The notes beneath the pieces were generated by a model that was given only the letters and a program-made list of their open reading frames with translations, searched no databases and had not been told where the DNA came from. From Kitasatospora phosalacinea (GTDB lineage: Bacteria > Actinomycetota > Actinomycetes > Streptomycetales > Streptomycetaceae), in the NCBI RefSeq assembly GCF_000716545.1, contig NZ_JNWZ01000038.1:39917-103916 (forward strand): a stretch of 64,000 nucleotides of DNA, read 5' to 3'. This document shows positions 46,636 through 57,659 of the stretch, one piece after another. The number at the start of each line of letters is the position of its first letter. The stretch's first letter is position 1. The position numbers and the translations under genes were made by a program.

Positions 46636-47631
46636 ATGGACACCGAGGCGACGGATCCCGCCACCGTGCTGGACGCGCTGGACCGGCGGCTGGTGCACGC
46701 CCTGCAGGTGGACGGGCGGGCCGAGCCGGGGCGGATCGCCGAGGTGCTGGGAGTGTCGGCGCGGACGGTGACCAGGCGGCTGGGGCGGCTGCTGGGGACG
46801 GGCGCCGTCCGGGTGGTGCGGATGCCGGACGCCCGGGCGGACGCGCTCGGCGCGCTGCTGCTGCGGGTGCGGGTGCTGCGCGGGCGGACGGACGCGATCG
46901 CGCTGGCGCTGGCCGCGCACCCGGAGGTGCCGTTCGTCGACGTGATGCTCGGCGGGCAGGAGGTGTCGGCGGTGGTGCTGGGCGACGCGTCCGCCCGCGA
47001 CCGGCTGCTGTACGGGCGGCTGCCCGCCACCGGCGCGGTGCTGGAGTCGACCGCGCACGCCGCGCTGCACCTGTTCGCGGACGCCTCCGCCTGGCGCTGC
47101 GGCGCGCTGACGGCCGATCAGGAGGCCGCGCTCGCCCCGCCGCCGGCCGCCCCGGCCGACCCGCTGCCCGCCCTGGACGCGCTGGACCCGCTGGACCACC
47201 GGCTGCTGGACGCGCTGGGCGCCGACGCCCGCCGCTCGCACGCGGCGCTGGCCGCCGCTCTGGACGTGTCCGAGTCGACCGTCCGGCGCCGGCTGCACCG
47301 GCTCGGCGCGGGCGGGCTGCTGCGCACCCACGTCAGCGTGGACCCGCGCCTGCTGGGCGTCACGGTCGACGCCAACCTCTGGCTGGACGTGGCTCCCGGC
47401 GACCTCGCGGCGACCGGCGAGGCGCTGGCCCGGCACCCGCAGGTGCACGGGGTGCTGGCCACCAGCGGGCCGAGCAACCTGATGGCCGCCGTGTTCTGCC
47501 CCGACCACGCGGCGCTGTACCGGTTCCAGACCGAGGTGCTGGGCCCGCTGGGCGTGCGGCGGGTGGAGACCGCGATCGTGGCCCGCGCGGTCAAGCGGGC
47601 CGGGGCGCGGCTGCGCCAACTCCCGGGCTGA
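46636..47631 (+). CDS. Tandem Lrp/AsnC-family regulator
   Basis: A 331-residue protein with two complete Lrp-type units. Unit 1: DRRLVHALQVDGRAEPGRIA, EVLGVSARTVTRRL and a RAM-like half. Unit 2: DHRLLDALGADARRSHAALA, AALDVSESTVRRRLHRLGA and RAM-like VHGVLATSGPSNLMAAVFC. Both helix-turn-helices look intact. Such double-length Lrp proteins are frequent in streptomycetes. Divergent from the IMPase-like gene (95 bp between starts), which it may control. Confidence 0.87.
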   Translation: MDTEATDPATVLDALDRRLVHALQVDGRAEPGRIAEVLGVSARTVTRRLGRLLGTGAVRVVRMPDARADALGALLLRVRVLRGRTDAIALALAAHPEVPFVDVMLGGQEVSAVVLGDASARDRLLYGRLPATGAVLESTAHAALHLFADASAWRCGALTADQEAALAPPPAAPADPLPALDALDPLDHRLLDALGADARRSHAALAAALDVSESTVRRRLHRLGAGGLLRTHVSVDPRLLGVTVDANLWLDVAPGDLAATGEALARHPQVHGVLATSGPSNLMAAVFCPDHAALYRFQTEVLGPLGVRRVETAIVARAVKRAGARLRQLPG

Positions 47632-47660
47632 GTGTCAGCGGGGCGCGGCAGACTGGAGGC

Positions 47661-47897
47661 ATGTGCCGAAGCATCAAGACGCTCCGCCCGCCGATGACGC
47701 CCGACGCCACCCCCGAGGACGTGCACGCGGCGGCGCTCCAGTACGTCCGCAAGATCTCCGGGTTCCGGGCGCCGGCCGCGCACAACCGGGAGGCGTTCGA
47801 CGCGGCGGTGGCCGCCGTCGCGGCCGCCACCGCCCAGTTGCTCGCCTCGATCGAGGTGCGCGGGGTCACGCCCCGTTCGTCGACCCCGGCCGGATGA
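47661..47897 (+). CDS. DUF2277 protein
   Basis: A 78-residue protein with the complete DUF2277 signature: MCRSIKTLRPPMTPDATPED near the start, then AALQYVRKISGFRAPAAHNR, ending in a helix. ATG at 47661 directly after GGAGGC. The 3' end overlaps that of the convergent membrane-protein gene by 32 bp. Function unknown across the family. Confidence 0.88.
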   Translation: MCRSIKTLRPPMTPDATPEDVHAAALQYVRKISGFRAPAAHNREAFDAAVAAVAAATAQLLASIEVRGVTPRSSTPAG

Positions 47898-48351
47898 CCA
47901 TCAGCACCAGGACGACCGCCCACAACAGGTTGAACACGCCCGCCGTCATCGGCAGCGTCCGCAACTTGCCGGTGGCGCGGGCCGTTTCGGCGTCCTTGTC
48001 CTCGGTGGCGTCCAGCGCGTCCACGGTCGCCTGCTGACCGGGCAGCACCACCAGCAGCAGCACGCCTGCGGCGACGGCGGTCAGCACGATCGAGGTGACC
48101 AGCCAGGCGTTGCCCAGCACGCCCATCGCCTGGGCGGTGCCGATGCCCAGCACCGGGATGCCGACGCCGATCAGCGCGTACACGTTGCTGATCCGGTGCA
48201 GCAGCCGCACCGAAGCCTGCGCGGCCGGCTGCTCCGGGCCCGCCGCGAGGGCGGCCTTCGCCCTGCGCGGGAACATGCTCACCGCCACCGCGACCGGGCC
48301 GATGCACAGCGCCACCACCAGCAGGTGCAGACTCAGCAGGAACTTGGCCAT
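47866..48351 (-). CDS. Small integral membrane protein (DUF2269-like)
   Basis: A 161-residue protein with four helices (FLLSLHLLVVALCIGPVAVA, VYALIGVGIPVLGIGTAQAM, WLVTSIVLTAVAAGVLLLVV, TAGVFNLLWAVVLVLMVIRP). The N-terminal SLHLLVVALCIGP and the R-LLHRISNVYALIG segment resemble the DUF2269 family. Tail-to-tail overlap (32 bp) with the DUF2277 gene. Role unknown. Confidence 0.72.
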   Translation of the reverse strand: MAKFLLSLHLLVVALCIGPVAVAVSMFPRRAKAALAAGPEQPAAQASVRLLHRISNVYALIGVGIPVLGIGTAQAMGVLGNAWLVTSIVLTAVAAGVLLLVVLPGQQATVDALDATEDKDAETARATGKLRTLPMTAGVFNLLWAVVLVLMVIRPGSTNGA

Positions 48352-48486
48352 CGCCGGCGCGACCCTTCCACCACAACGGAACCTCGACGGCCGCCACGCT
48401 AGCAGCGCTTATCCCGTGGGGTTCCGGGAGCCGGACGGGCGGCGCCGGGGGCCCGGGGAGGTCGCCGCCCCCGGGCCCGGGGCGCG

Positions 48487-49305
48487 CTACGGGCGGGGCA
48501 GCACGCAGCCCGCCCTGGTCAGGTCGAGCACGTTGCCCGGCGCGAAGCAGTTCGGGATGGTGTACGTCTCCTGGGCGTAGCCGATGCCCGGGTGGATGGT
48601 GACGGTGCCGTTCTGGTCGACCTCGCAGGGGTTGTTCAGGGTGCAGGTCTGGCCGTCCTCGTTGATCGTGTTGTTCACCGCGACGACCTGCCCGCTGACC
48701 GCGTCGACCACCGGGGAGCCGGAGGTGCCGCCGATGACGTCGCAGCCGGAGGTGTAGCGGACCGAGTCCTTGAAGGTCCAGCCGCCCTCCTTGAGCCGGT
48801 AGGCGAAGCCGTCGACGCTGCAGGAGTAGGTCTTCTTCCAGTACCCGGAGACCACCTTGATCGAGCTGCCGGCCACCGGGTGGGCGGTGGACATCGTGAG
48901 CGGGGATATCCCGTAGCGGCTCTTGATCGTCGCGTAGCTGGTGCTCAGCCGGTAGAGGGTGACGTCGGTGTCGGTCATCGTCGAGTAGAGGACCCGGTTG
49001 GCGCGCACCGTGCCGAGGCTGCCGCCGGAGGCGCTGAGCAGGGTGAAACCACGCGTGGACGCCTGGTTGGTGACGACCTGTCCGGCGGCGGGCATGCCGC
49101 TCTCCAGGCAGTGGCCGTTGGTGAGGATCAGCCCGGGGTCGCTGTCCACGGAGTTCGGCATCCGCACCAGCGAGCCGGAGCAGTTGCTGAGCGCGACCGT
49201 CCCCGCGAAGGTCACGGTGGCGGCGGAGGCGGGGGCGGCGGTGGCCAGGGCGGTGGCCCCGGCGAGGGCCAGCGCGCAGAGCGCGCCGGTGAGCGGCTTC
49301 TTCAT
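48487..49305 (-). CDS. Secreted trypsin-like serine protease
   Basis: A 272-residue secreted protease. Signal peptide about 1-29 (LCALALAGATALATAAPASA). Chymotrypsin-fold triad: His65 in LILTNGHCLE, Asp in MTDTDVTLYRL (Asp112/114), Ser195 in IGGTSGSPVV. Cys residues at NCSGS, GHCLES, YSCSVDG, SGCDV and TCTLNNPCE probably form disulfides. There is no long propeptide, unlike streptogrisins. ATG at 49305. The C-terminal extension (PGIGYAQETYTIPNCFAPGN, then VLDLTRAGCVLP) is Cys-containing. Monocistronic; probably a nutritional exoenzyme. Confidence 0.9.
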   Translation of the reverse strand: MKKPLTGALCALALAGATALATAAPASAATVTFAGTVALSNCSGSLVRMPNSVDSDPGLILTNGHCLESGMPAAGQVVTNQASTRGFTLLSASGGSLGTVRANRVLYSTMTDTDVTLYRLSTSYATIKSRYGISPLTMSTAHPVAGSSIKVVSGYWKKTYSCSVDGFAYRLKEGGWTFKDSVRYTSGCDVIGGTSGSPVVDAVSGQVVAVNNTINEDGQTCTLNNPCEVDQNGTVTIHPGIGYAQETYTIPNCFAPGNVLDLTRAGCVLPRP

Positions 49306-49453
49306 GAGGGTGCCTCTCGGGGTGTGGGGGTACCACTGGGGTCCTACTGGGGTTCCCCTAAGTTGGCGCGCCCATGACATCGTGTCAAGGGCGCCGCCGC
49401 ACCCGACGCACCGTCAACCCGCTCCCCCCGCGGGGCCACCGGCCGGCCGGCGC

Positions 49454-51235
<1,782 letters not shown>

Positions 51236-51257
51236 CGGCTACTCCTACCGTCGACGC

Positions 51258-51278
51258 TTCTTCCGCGATGCGGAAGAA
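51258..51278. promoter_or_regulatory. AllR/IclR-type palindromic operator of gcl
   Basis: TTCTTCCGC-GAT-GCGGAAGAA, a perfect 9+3+9 inverted repeat 23 nt upstream of the gcl start. TTCCGC/GCGGAA resembles the AllR (allantoin pathway, IclR family) sites of Streptomyces as I remember them. Confidence 0.6.
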
Positions 51279-51509
51279 TAGTTTTGGAATGCGAAAGCAA
51301 GCTAAGGCGGCCGCGCCGGGGCCGTCAAGGTGGGTTTCAACAAAACGTTGCAGAGTCGCCCGCCCGGGCCGCTCTCCCGCGCCGACGGCTGTCCGATTCT
51401 CACCAGGTGCTGTCGGCCCGGCACCTCGCCCACCTGGTCGGCCCGCCCGTACCGTCGAGCTGTCGACGGAAAACGCCAAGCGGCGGACCTACCAGAGGAG
51501 ACAGTCACG

Positions 51510-52160
51510 ATGAGCACCATCACCCTGTACGGCGCCACCGGCACCATCGGCTCCCGCGTGCTGGACGAGGCGCTGCGCCGCGGCCACACGGTGACCGCCG
51601 TGGTCCGCGACCCCGCGAAGCTGCCGGTCGAGCACCCGGCGCTGACCGTCGTGGCCGGCGACGTGCTGAACCCGGCCTCGGTGGCCGACAGCGCCAAGGG
51701 CGCGGACGTGGTGGTCAGCGCGGTCGGCGGCGGCGACGGGCCGGGCCACCAGGCGCTGATCCGGCCGTCCTTCGAGTCGCTGGTGGCCGGGCTGCGCACG
51801 CTGGGCGCCGACGCGCCGCGACTGGTCACGGTGGGCGGGGCGGGCTCGCTGCGCACCCCGGACGGCAAGCGGGTCTGGGACGCCGAGGGCCTGCCGGAGT
51901 TCCTGCTGCAGATCATGCACGCGCACGGCGACGCGCTGGACTACCTGCGCACCGTCACCGACCTGCGCTGGACCAACCTCTCCCCGGCCGGCACCATCGC
52001 CCCCGGCGAGCGCACCGGCACCTACCGCGAGGGCCTGGAGGACCTGCTGATCGGCGCGGACGGCGAGAGCCGGATCTCCACCGAGGACTACGCGGTGGCG
52101 CTGCTGGACGAGGTCGAGGACCCGAAGCACGTGGGCGAGCGCTTCACCGTCGCGTACTGA
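51510..52160 (+). CDS. NAD(P)-binding (NmrA/atypical SDR) protein
   Basis: A 216-residue Rossmann protein: ITLYGATGTIGSRVLDEALR (GxxGxxG), VVRDPAKLP, VVAGDVLNPASVADSAKGAD, then VVVSAVGGG and PRLVTVGGAGSL. The usual YxxxK is absent (MHAHGDALDYLR), fitting the atypical-SDR/NmrA-like group (compare YwnB). GAGGAG precedes the ATG at 51510. Ends in a perfect 19-bp terminator at 52174-52212. Confidence 0.87.
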   Translation: MSTITLYGATGTIGSRVLDEALRRGHTVTAVVRDPAKLPVEHPALTVVAGDVLNPASVADSAKGADVVVSAVGGGDGPGHQALIRPSFESLVAGLRTLGADAPRLVTVGGAGSLRTPDGKRVWDAEGLPEFLLQIMHAHGDALDYLRTVTDLRWTNLSPAGTIAPGERTGTYREGLEDLLIGADGESRISTEDYAVALLDEVEDPKHVGERFTVAY

Positions 52161-52173
52161 CCCGCGAGGACGC

Positions 52174-52212
52174 CGGAGGGCCCCGAACCACCCGGTGGTT
52201 CGGGGCCCTCCG
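52174..52212. terminator. Very strong bidirectional terminator
   Basis: Two perfectly complementary 19-nt arms (52174-52192 and 52194-52212) around one base, between convergent genes ending at 52160 and 52224. Confidence 0.85.
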
Positions 52213-52223
52213 CGCTCCCCGGC

Positions 52224-53783
52224 TCAGTCGGGGATGACCAGGGCGGGGGTGTCCCGGGTGAGCACCTCGCCGCGGAAGAACGCCGGGCTGCGGCGCGTCA
52301 TCACGGCCATCACCACCAGGCCCAGCGCCAGCAGCCCGGCCCCGACCACGAAGACCGAGCCGACGCCGAACACCGAACTGCCGCTGCCGTAGGAGGGGTC
52401 GGCCATGTCGACCAGCGACTTGCCGAAGATCGCGGCCAGGGTGAGCCCGCCGAGCAGCGGGAAGACGCACTTGAGCAGCGCGTCGCGGACCGAGCGGCGC
52501 AGGTCGTGGCGGAAGTACCAGGCGCAGGCGAACGCGGTCAGCGAGTAGTAGAAGCAGATCATCAGCGTCAGCGCGGCGATGGTGTCGGCCAGTACGTGCG
52601 AACTGACCAGCGTCATCACGGTGTAGAACGCGCCGGTGCCGACGCCGGCGGTGACGATCGCCCGGCCGGGGGTCTTGTGGCGCTCGTTGACCTCGGCGAA
52701 GGAGGCCGGCAGCGCCTCGTACACGCTCATCGCCAGCACGGTGCGGCTGACCGGGATGAAGGTGGTCTGCAGGCTCGCCGAGGCGGAGGCCAGCACGGCG
52801 ACGAACAGCAGGACGCCCAGGCCGGTGCCCATCACCGGACCGGCCAGCACCGCCAGCACGTTGGAGGAGGTCTCGGGGTTGCCCAGGCCGGTGCCGGTGG
52901 TGCCGATGCCCGCGTACATCTGCACCGCGACGGCGGTGAACAGGTAGGAGCCGACCAGCACCGCCATCGCCAGCATCGCGGCCCGGCCGGGGGTCTTCTC
53001 GCTGCCGCCGGTCTCCTCGTTGGCGCTCAGGCAGGCGTCCCAGCCCCAGTACATGAACAGCGAGAGCGACAGGCCCGCCACGAAGGAGGTGAAGGAGGTC
53101 GCCCGGAACGGGTCGAGCCAGCTCCAGGAGAAGTGCAGCGAGCCGGCCGCGCCGTGGCCCGACGCCTTGACGATCGCCATCACGCCGAACAGGCCGAGCA
53201 CCGCGAGCTGCAGCCCGACCAGGGCGTACTGGACGCCCTTGGTCGCGGTCATGCCGCGGTAGCTGATCATCGTGGCGACCGCGATCAGCGCCAGGCAGGT
53301 GAGGACGTGGACCAGCCTGTTGTCGTTGAGAGCCGCGACCGAGTCGCTGCGGGTGATCTCGCCGAGCAGCAGGTACAGGTACTCGGTGGCGACGCCCGCC
53401 AGGTTGGACAGCACGATGATCGTCGCGATCACCAGGCCCCAGCCGCACATCCAGCCGACCTTGGGGCCGAACGCCTTGACCGTCCAGGTGAAGGAGGTGC
53501 CGCTGTCGGGGATCGCCTTGTTCAGCTCCCGGTAGGCGAAGGCCACCAGCATCATCGGCAGGAAGCCGGCCAGGAAGAGGGCCGGCATCCGCAGGCCGAC
53601 GGCGGCCACCGTGGTGCCCAGGGTGGTGGTCAGGCAGTACACCGGGGCGACGGTGGACACGCCGATCACCGCGTTGCCGAGCAGGCCCACCGAGCCGCTG
53701 TCGAGGCCCTTGGAACGGACGCCCCCGGGGGCTTGGGCGCCGGGGGCTTCGTTGCCGCCCGGGCGGTTGTGGAGCTGAACCAT
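52224..53783 (-). CDS. APC-superfamily amino-acid permease
   Basis: A 519-residue permease with about 12-14 helices. N-terminal SGSVGLLGNAVIGVSTVAPV and YCLTTTLGTTVAAVGLRMPA; PDSGTSFTWTVKAFGPKVGW, the APC G-x-x-Y/F-x-x-x-x-x-x-FG motif; then MYWGWDACLSANEETGG and ASASASLQTTFIPVSRTV. The cytoplasmic N-terminus is Gly/Pro-rich. A TCACCCT/AGGGTGA repeat lies upstream (53850-53869). Substrate probably an amino acid or amine; no adjacent enzyme helps to specify it. Confidence 0.87.
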   Translation of the reverse strand: MVQLHNRPGGNEAPGAQAPGGVRSKGLDSGSVGLLGNAVIGVSTVAPVYCLTTTLGTTVAAVGLRMPALFLAGFLPMMLVAFAYRELNKAIPDSGTSFTWTVKAFGPKVGWMCGWGLVIATIIVLSNLAGVATEYLYLLLGEITRSDSVAALNDNRLVHVLTCLALIAVATMISYRGMTATKGVQYALVGLQLAVLGLFGVMAIVKASGHGAAGSLHFSWSWLDPFRATSFTSFVAGLSLSLFMYWGWDACLSANEETGGSEKTPGRAAMLAMAVLVGSYLFTAVAVQMYAGIGTTGTGLGNPETSSNVLAVLAGPVMGTGLGVLLFVAVLASASASLQTTFIPVSRTVLAMSVYEALPASFAEVNERHKTPGRAIVTAGVGTGAFYTVMTLVSSHVLADTIAALTLMICFYYSLTAFACAWYFRHDLRRSVRDALLKCVFPLLGGLTLAAIFGKSLVDMADPSYGSGSSVFGVGSVFVVGAGLLALGLVVMAVMTRRSPAFFRGEVLTRDTPALVIPD

Positions 53784-53849
53784 GCCGGAACCGTAACCCC
53801 CACTGTTTCCGCAGCGAGCCGAGGCGGAAGCCGGTCGATCACCTTCACT

Positions 53850-53869
53850 TCACCCTGATGATAGGGTGA
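53850..53869. promoter_or_regulatory. Inverted repeat in the divergent region upstream of the APC permease
   Basis: TCACCCT, GATGAT, AGGGTGA: a perfect 7-bp inverted repeat 67 nt upstream of the permease start, candidate operator. The rest of the 316-bp region (53784-54099) is AT-richer around 53880 but shows no gene. Confidence 0.5.
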
Positions 53870-54099
53870 GTTTCCGTTGATTGCATGATCTTTTGTGGCC
53901 GATTGCCTTCGTTTCGACCTCCCGAGCGGCCGCTCGGCCCGGGACGAAAACCGCACCGCACCCCGTTTCCGCCTTTTCGGGCATGAGTATGAGAAACGCC
54001 ACATACCCTCCCGAACCGGAACCGATCGTTCGGACACCTCTGGTGTCCCCCGCCCGCGGGCCCCTATCGTTCCCCCGTCACTTCAGGGAGGGGACCGGG

Positions 54100-55446
54100 A
54101 TGACCGGCACGCTGACGTCCGACACCGGGATCCGCACCGTCCGGGCCGGCCGCCCGGGCCCGGGCTCCGTCCGCTGCTCCGTCGGCGACCTGCTGCTCGC
54201 CGACCTGCCCGTCTCCGTGGTCTTCTTCCACGACCGCCCGCTCGACCCCGACGCCCTCGCCGCCGGGCTCGCCCGCGCCCTGCGCCGGCTGCCCGAGTTC
54301 GCCGGGCGCCTGCGCACCGACGGCGCCGGCGACCTGTGGATCGACACCGACGACTCCGGCGTCCCCTTCACCGTCGCCGACGCCCCCTACACCCTCACCG
54401 AGGCGTTCGACCGGATGGTGCTGCCCGCCGCCGGCCTGGTCGACCACGTCCGCGCCGCCGAGGCCCGCCGCGAACCGCTGCCGCTGCTCACCGTCCGGCT
54501 CAACCGGCTCACCGACGGCACCTGCGCGCTCGGCGTCTCCTGGCACCACGCCGTCGGCGACATGCAGACCTTCGCCCTGCTGATGCGCGCCTGGTCGGCC
54601 GGCACCGGGGGCACCGACCTCCCCGAACCCGTCCGCGCCCCCGACCGGGACGCCCACCTGGACGCCCACCTCCCCGCCGAGGACTGCGGCACGCCCGCGC
54701 TGCGGCTGCCCGACCCCGCCGAGAGCGCCGAACTGCGCCGCACCGTCGCCGCCGCCGCCCTCGCCAACCGCACCGTCCAGGCCTGGTTCTCCCCCGCCGA
54801 GACCGAACGCCTGCGCGCCGCGTACAGCGCCGAGGCCGGCCGCCGCCTCTCCGCCAACGACGCGCTCTGCGCCCACCTGCTGCACGTGCTGCGCGAGGTC
54901 GACGGCGCCGACGCGGAGGAGCAGACGCTCACCATGCCGGTCAACCTCCGCCGCCCCCTCGGCCTGCCCGACACCACCCTCGGCAACCTGCTCGGCGAGA
55001 TCCGCCTGCCCTACCGGCCCGGCACCGCACCCGCCCGGTACGCCGCCGAACTGCGCACCGCCGTCGAGGAGTTCACCGAGAAGCACCTCAGCGTCCGGAG
55101 CAACCTGCGCTTCCTCGAACAGGTCGGCCGCGACCGCGCCGCCGAGTGCGTCCCGGTCGGCTTCGACCCCGCCCGCCGCACCCTGACCATCTCCAGCTGG
55201 TGCCGCCTCGGCCTCCAGGACCTCCCGCTGGCCGGCCACCGCCCCGTCGCCTTCAGCCCCGCCGCCACCCTCCAACTCCCCTGGACCTCCTGGCTGGTCG
55301 AGGGCCCCCGCGGCGAGGGCCACCTCTACACCCTCGTCCTCCCCACCCGCACCGCCGCCAGGCTCCGCGCCGCCGGCGCCCTCCTCCACCCCCACCGCCA
55401 CCCCGACGACCCCGCCCCCGCCCTGGCCCCGCGCAAGCTCCTGTGA
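54100..55446 (+). CDS. BAHD-like acyltransferase (transferase family)
   Basis: A 448-residue CoA-dependent acyltransferase-like protein. The central catalytic motif is HHAVGD (H-H-x-x-x-D) in CALGVSWHHAVGDMQTFALL. The second half has NDALCAHLLHVLREVDG, TLTMPVNLRRPLGLPDTTLG and NLLGEIRLPY, typical of the condensation/acyltransferase two-lobe fold; the BAHD DFGWG is replaced by ISSWCRLGLQDLPLAG. Divergent from the permease. The ATG at 54100 follows AGGGAGGGG. Acyl donor and acceptor are unknown; it may decorate a secondary metabolite. Confidence 0.82.
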   Translation: MTGTLTSDTGIRTVRAGRPGPGSVRCSVGDLLLADLPVSVVFFHDRPLDPDALAAGLARALRRLPEFAGRLRTDGAGDLWIDTDDSGVPFTVADAPYTLTEAFDRMVLPAAGLVDHVRAAEARREPLPLLTVRLNRLTDGTCALGVSWHHAVGDMQTFALLMRAWSAGTGGTDLPEPVRAPDRDAHLDAHLPAEDCGTPALRLPDPAESAELRRTVAAAALANRTVQAWFSPAETERLRAAYSAEAGRRLSANDALCAHLLHVLREVDGADAEEQTLTMPVNLRRPLGLPDTTLGNLLGEIRLPYRPGTAPARYAAELRTAVEEFTEKHLSVRSNLRFLEQVGRDRAAECVPVGFDPARRTLTISSWCRLGLQDLPLAGHRPVAFSPAATLQLPWTSWLVEGPRGEGHLYTLVLPTRTAARLRAAGALLHPHRHPDDPAPALAPRKLL

Positions 55447-55453
55447 GCCCCGC

Positions 55454-56023
55454 TCACCCGGCGCCCGGCCCGCCGGGCTCCAGTGCCCGGGCGACCGCGT
55501 CCAGGGCCGCCTCCCACGGGTACGGGCCGGCCGCGCCCGGCTCGTTCGGGACGAAGGCCCCCTCCCCGAGCAGGACCTCCACGCCCGCCTCGCGCAGGGC
55601 GGCCACGCTGCGCGGGAACTGCGGGTGCGCGGCCAGGGCGGTGTTCACGCACGGCATCACCAGCACCGGGACGCCCTTGCCCGCCGCCTCCGCCGCGTAG
55701 CCCGCCACCCAGGACGAAGTCAGCCCCAGGGCCAGGCTGTTGACCGAGTTGAAGGTCGCCGGGGCGAACAGCACCGCGTCGGCCGGCGGCAGCACGTCCG
55801 GCTGCCCCGGCCACCGGTACGCGGACTTCACCGGGTGCCCGGTCAGCCCCTCCAGCTCCGGCACCCGCCCCTCCAGCCACCCCCGCGCCGCCGGGGTCAG
55901 CCCCACCGCCACGTCCCACCCCCGGGCCAGTCCCGCCCGCACCGCCCCGTCGATCCCGAGCACCGCGCCCGCCGCCGACCCGAACAGGTACACCACCGGC
56001 CGTCCGGCCCCCGCGTCTGCCAT
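55454..56023 (-). CDS. Flavoprotein (HFCD/Dfp-like)
   Basis: A 189-residue flavin-binding protein of the homo-oligomeric Cys decarboxylase superfamily: VVYLFGSAAGAVLGIDGAVR at the N-terminus, ADAVLFAPATFNSVNSLALG (flavin-binding A-P-A-T-x-N-S motif), and KGVPVLVMPCVNTALAAHPQ (substrate clamp with PCVN instead of PAMN). ATG at 56023. Could be a decarboxylase for peptide or CoA-type substrates, or only a flavoprotein. Convergent with the acyltransferase, 7 bp apart. Confidence 0.83.
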   Translation of the reverse strand: MADAGAGRPVVYLFGSAAGAVLGIDGAVRAGLARGWDVAVGLTPAARGWLEGRVPELEGLTGHPVKSAYRWPGQPDVLPPADAVLFAPATFNSVNSLALGLTSSWVAGYAAEAAGKGVPVLVMPCVNTALAAHPQFPRSVAALREAGVEVLLGEGAFVPNEPGAAGPYPWEAALDAVARALEPGGPGAG

Positions 56024-56136
56024 GCCCCCATGCAACCGGGTCGGCGCCCCGCTCCGCAACGGCCCGGAAAAAGCAGCAGGCCCCGGCCGGGATGCTGCTC
56101 CGACCTGGGCCTTCGGCTGTACTGCGGGGTGCGAAG

Positions 56137-56208
56137 TGGGCGCAGACGGTTTCGAACCGCCGACATCCGCCTTGTAAGGGCGGCGCTCTACCGCTGAGCT
56201 ATGCGCCC
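56137..56208 (-). tRNA. tRNA-Val (anticodon TAC)
   Basis: A complete 72-nt cloverleaf on the minus strand: acceptor GGGCGCA/TGCGCCC, D-arm GCTC-AGCGGTA-GAGC, anticodon stem CCGCC/GGCGG with loop CTTACAA (anticodon TAC), T-arm GGCGG-TTCGAAA-CCGTC, discriminator A. CCA is not encoded. Confidence 0.95.
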
Positions 56209-56386
56209 TCGCCGAAGTGGACCGGCGCGGCCGGTCACACGACGAGTGGACAGACTACCTGGTCCGGGGAGTGCTTCGCCGCCCCCTCCCCCGACGGGGA
56301 CGGGGACGGGGGGTGCCGGGCGGGGCGGGTGATCGGCAAGAATGGCGGGGAGAGCGGCGGGACGGATCCGGAGCAGGGAGCGCGCG

Positions 56387-57634
56387 GTGAGCAGTGGCGG
56401 TGGTCGGGGCGGCTGGTGGGGCGGCGGCCGCCGGGACGGTGTCCGCGCGGACGCCAGGGCGGCCCGGGAGGCCGCCCAGGAGTCGTTCTACGAACTGGAC
56501 TCGGCCCAGCGGGACGCGCTGCTCGCGGTGGAGACGGTGAAGTCCGCGGGCGAGCCCGCCACCGCCCGCCGGGTGGAGCAGGAGTTCGCCGACCTGACCG
56601 CCAGGATCGACCAGGTCACCGTCGCCTACCTGGGCGCGCTGGACTCCGTCGACCTGGAGTCCGCCGAGACCGACCCGGGGACAGTGTCCCGGGCCAGGCA
56701 GCAGCTGGACCAGGCCAAGCGCGAACTGGACGCCAAGCGCGCCGAACTGGGCACCTTCGTCAGCCGCCTGCAGCCGGTCCTCGACCACGCCGAGGCCCAG
56801 CTGATCCGGGTCGCGCCCGCCGTCGAACGGGCCAAGCGGACGCTGCTCGCCGCGACCACCGCCCTGGAGCAGGCGCGCGGCGCCGGCCTGCGCGCGGACG
56901 ACCTGGCGGCCCGGCTGGCCGAGCTCGCGCCCGAGCTGACCAGGCTGAACCAGGGCGTCTCCCAGCACGGCGTCCCCGCCACCCTGCAGCGCGCCGAGGA
57001 CGTCGCCCGGCGGGCCGAGGAAGTTCGCGTCGAGGCCGTGCAACTCCCGGAGCGGGCCGCGGAGATCGACCGCCGGGTGGCCTCGCTGCGCACCCGCATC
57101 GACGCGCTGGAGAACCGGGCCCACACCGTCGACCCGGCGCTCAGCGAGCTGCGCCGCCGCTTCTCGACGGCCTGCTGGCAGGACCTCCAGCAGGTGCCCG
57201 CGCAGACCGCCGACGCCGTCCGCACCGCCCGCACCAGGCTGGCCGAGGCCGGCCGGGCCCGCGACGAGCAGCGCTGGGCGGACGCGACGGCGGCGATCGG
57301 CACCGTGCGCGCCCTGCTGGACACCGCGGGCGGCTCGGTCACCGCGGTCAACGACCGGCTGCGGCAGCTCGACGAAGTCCAGCACGACCCGAACCGGGAG
57401 ATCGAGCGGGCCAGGTTCGCGATCCGCGACGCCCAGCGCCTGGCGATGGCCGGCCGGCAGGCCCCCGACCCGCGCCACGCCGGGCCGCTGGACGCCGCGG
57501 TGGGCCGCCTGGACCGGGCCGTCGCCGCACTGGAGGAGTCCGGCCGGCACCCCGACTACTGGCGCTTCCTGACCGAGCTGGCCGCCGTCCGGGAGACGGC
57601 GGCCGAAGTGGTCTCGATGATCCGCGGCCACTGA
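56387..57634 (+). CDS. Coiled-coil protein of unknown function
   Basis: A 415-residue soluble protein. A Gly/Trp/Arg-rich N-terminus (SSGGGRGGWWGGGRRDGVRA) is followed by long heptad-like helical stretches rich in Ala, Glu, Arg and Leu, such as RARQQLDQAKRELDAKRAEL, RAEEVRVEAVQLPERAAEID and RRVASLRTRIDALENRAHTV. This fits an extended coiled coil over about residues 45-410. No membrane helix or catalytic motif. GTG at 56387 with GGAG 6 nt upstream. A conserved type of Streptomyces hypothetical protein found next to the FmdB zinc-ribbon gene; probably a scaffold or phage-shock-like protein. Inferred. Confidence 0.75.
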   Translation: MSSGGGRGGWWGGGRRDGVRADARAAREAAQESFYELDSAQRDALLAVETVKSAGEPATARRVEQEFADLTARIDQVTVAYLGALDSVDLESAETDPGTVSRARQQLDQAKRELDAKRAELGTFVSRLQPVLDHAEAQLIRVAPAVERAKRTLLAATTALEQARGAGLRADDLAARLAELAPELTRLNQGVSQHGVPATLQRAEDVARRAEEVRVEAVQLPERAAEIDRRVASLRTRIDALENRAHTVDPALSELRRRFSTACWQDLQQVPAQTADAVRTARTRLAEAGRARDEQRWADATAAIGTVRALLDTAGGSVTAVNDRLRQLDEVQHDPNREIERARFAIRDAQRLAMAGRQAPDPRHAGPLDAAVGRLDRAVAALEESGRHPDYWRFLTELAAVRETAAEVVSMIRGH

Positions 57635-57659
57635 ACCGGCTCTCGGTACCCTGCTCGGT

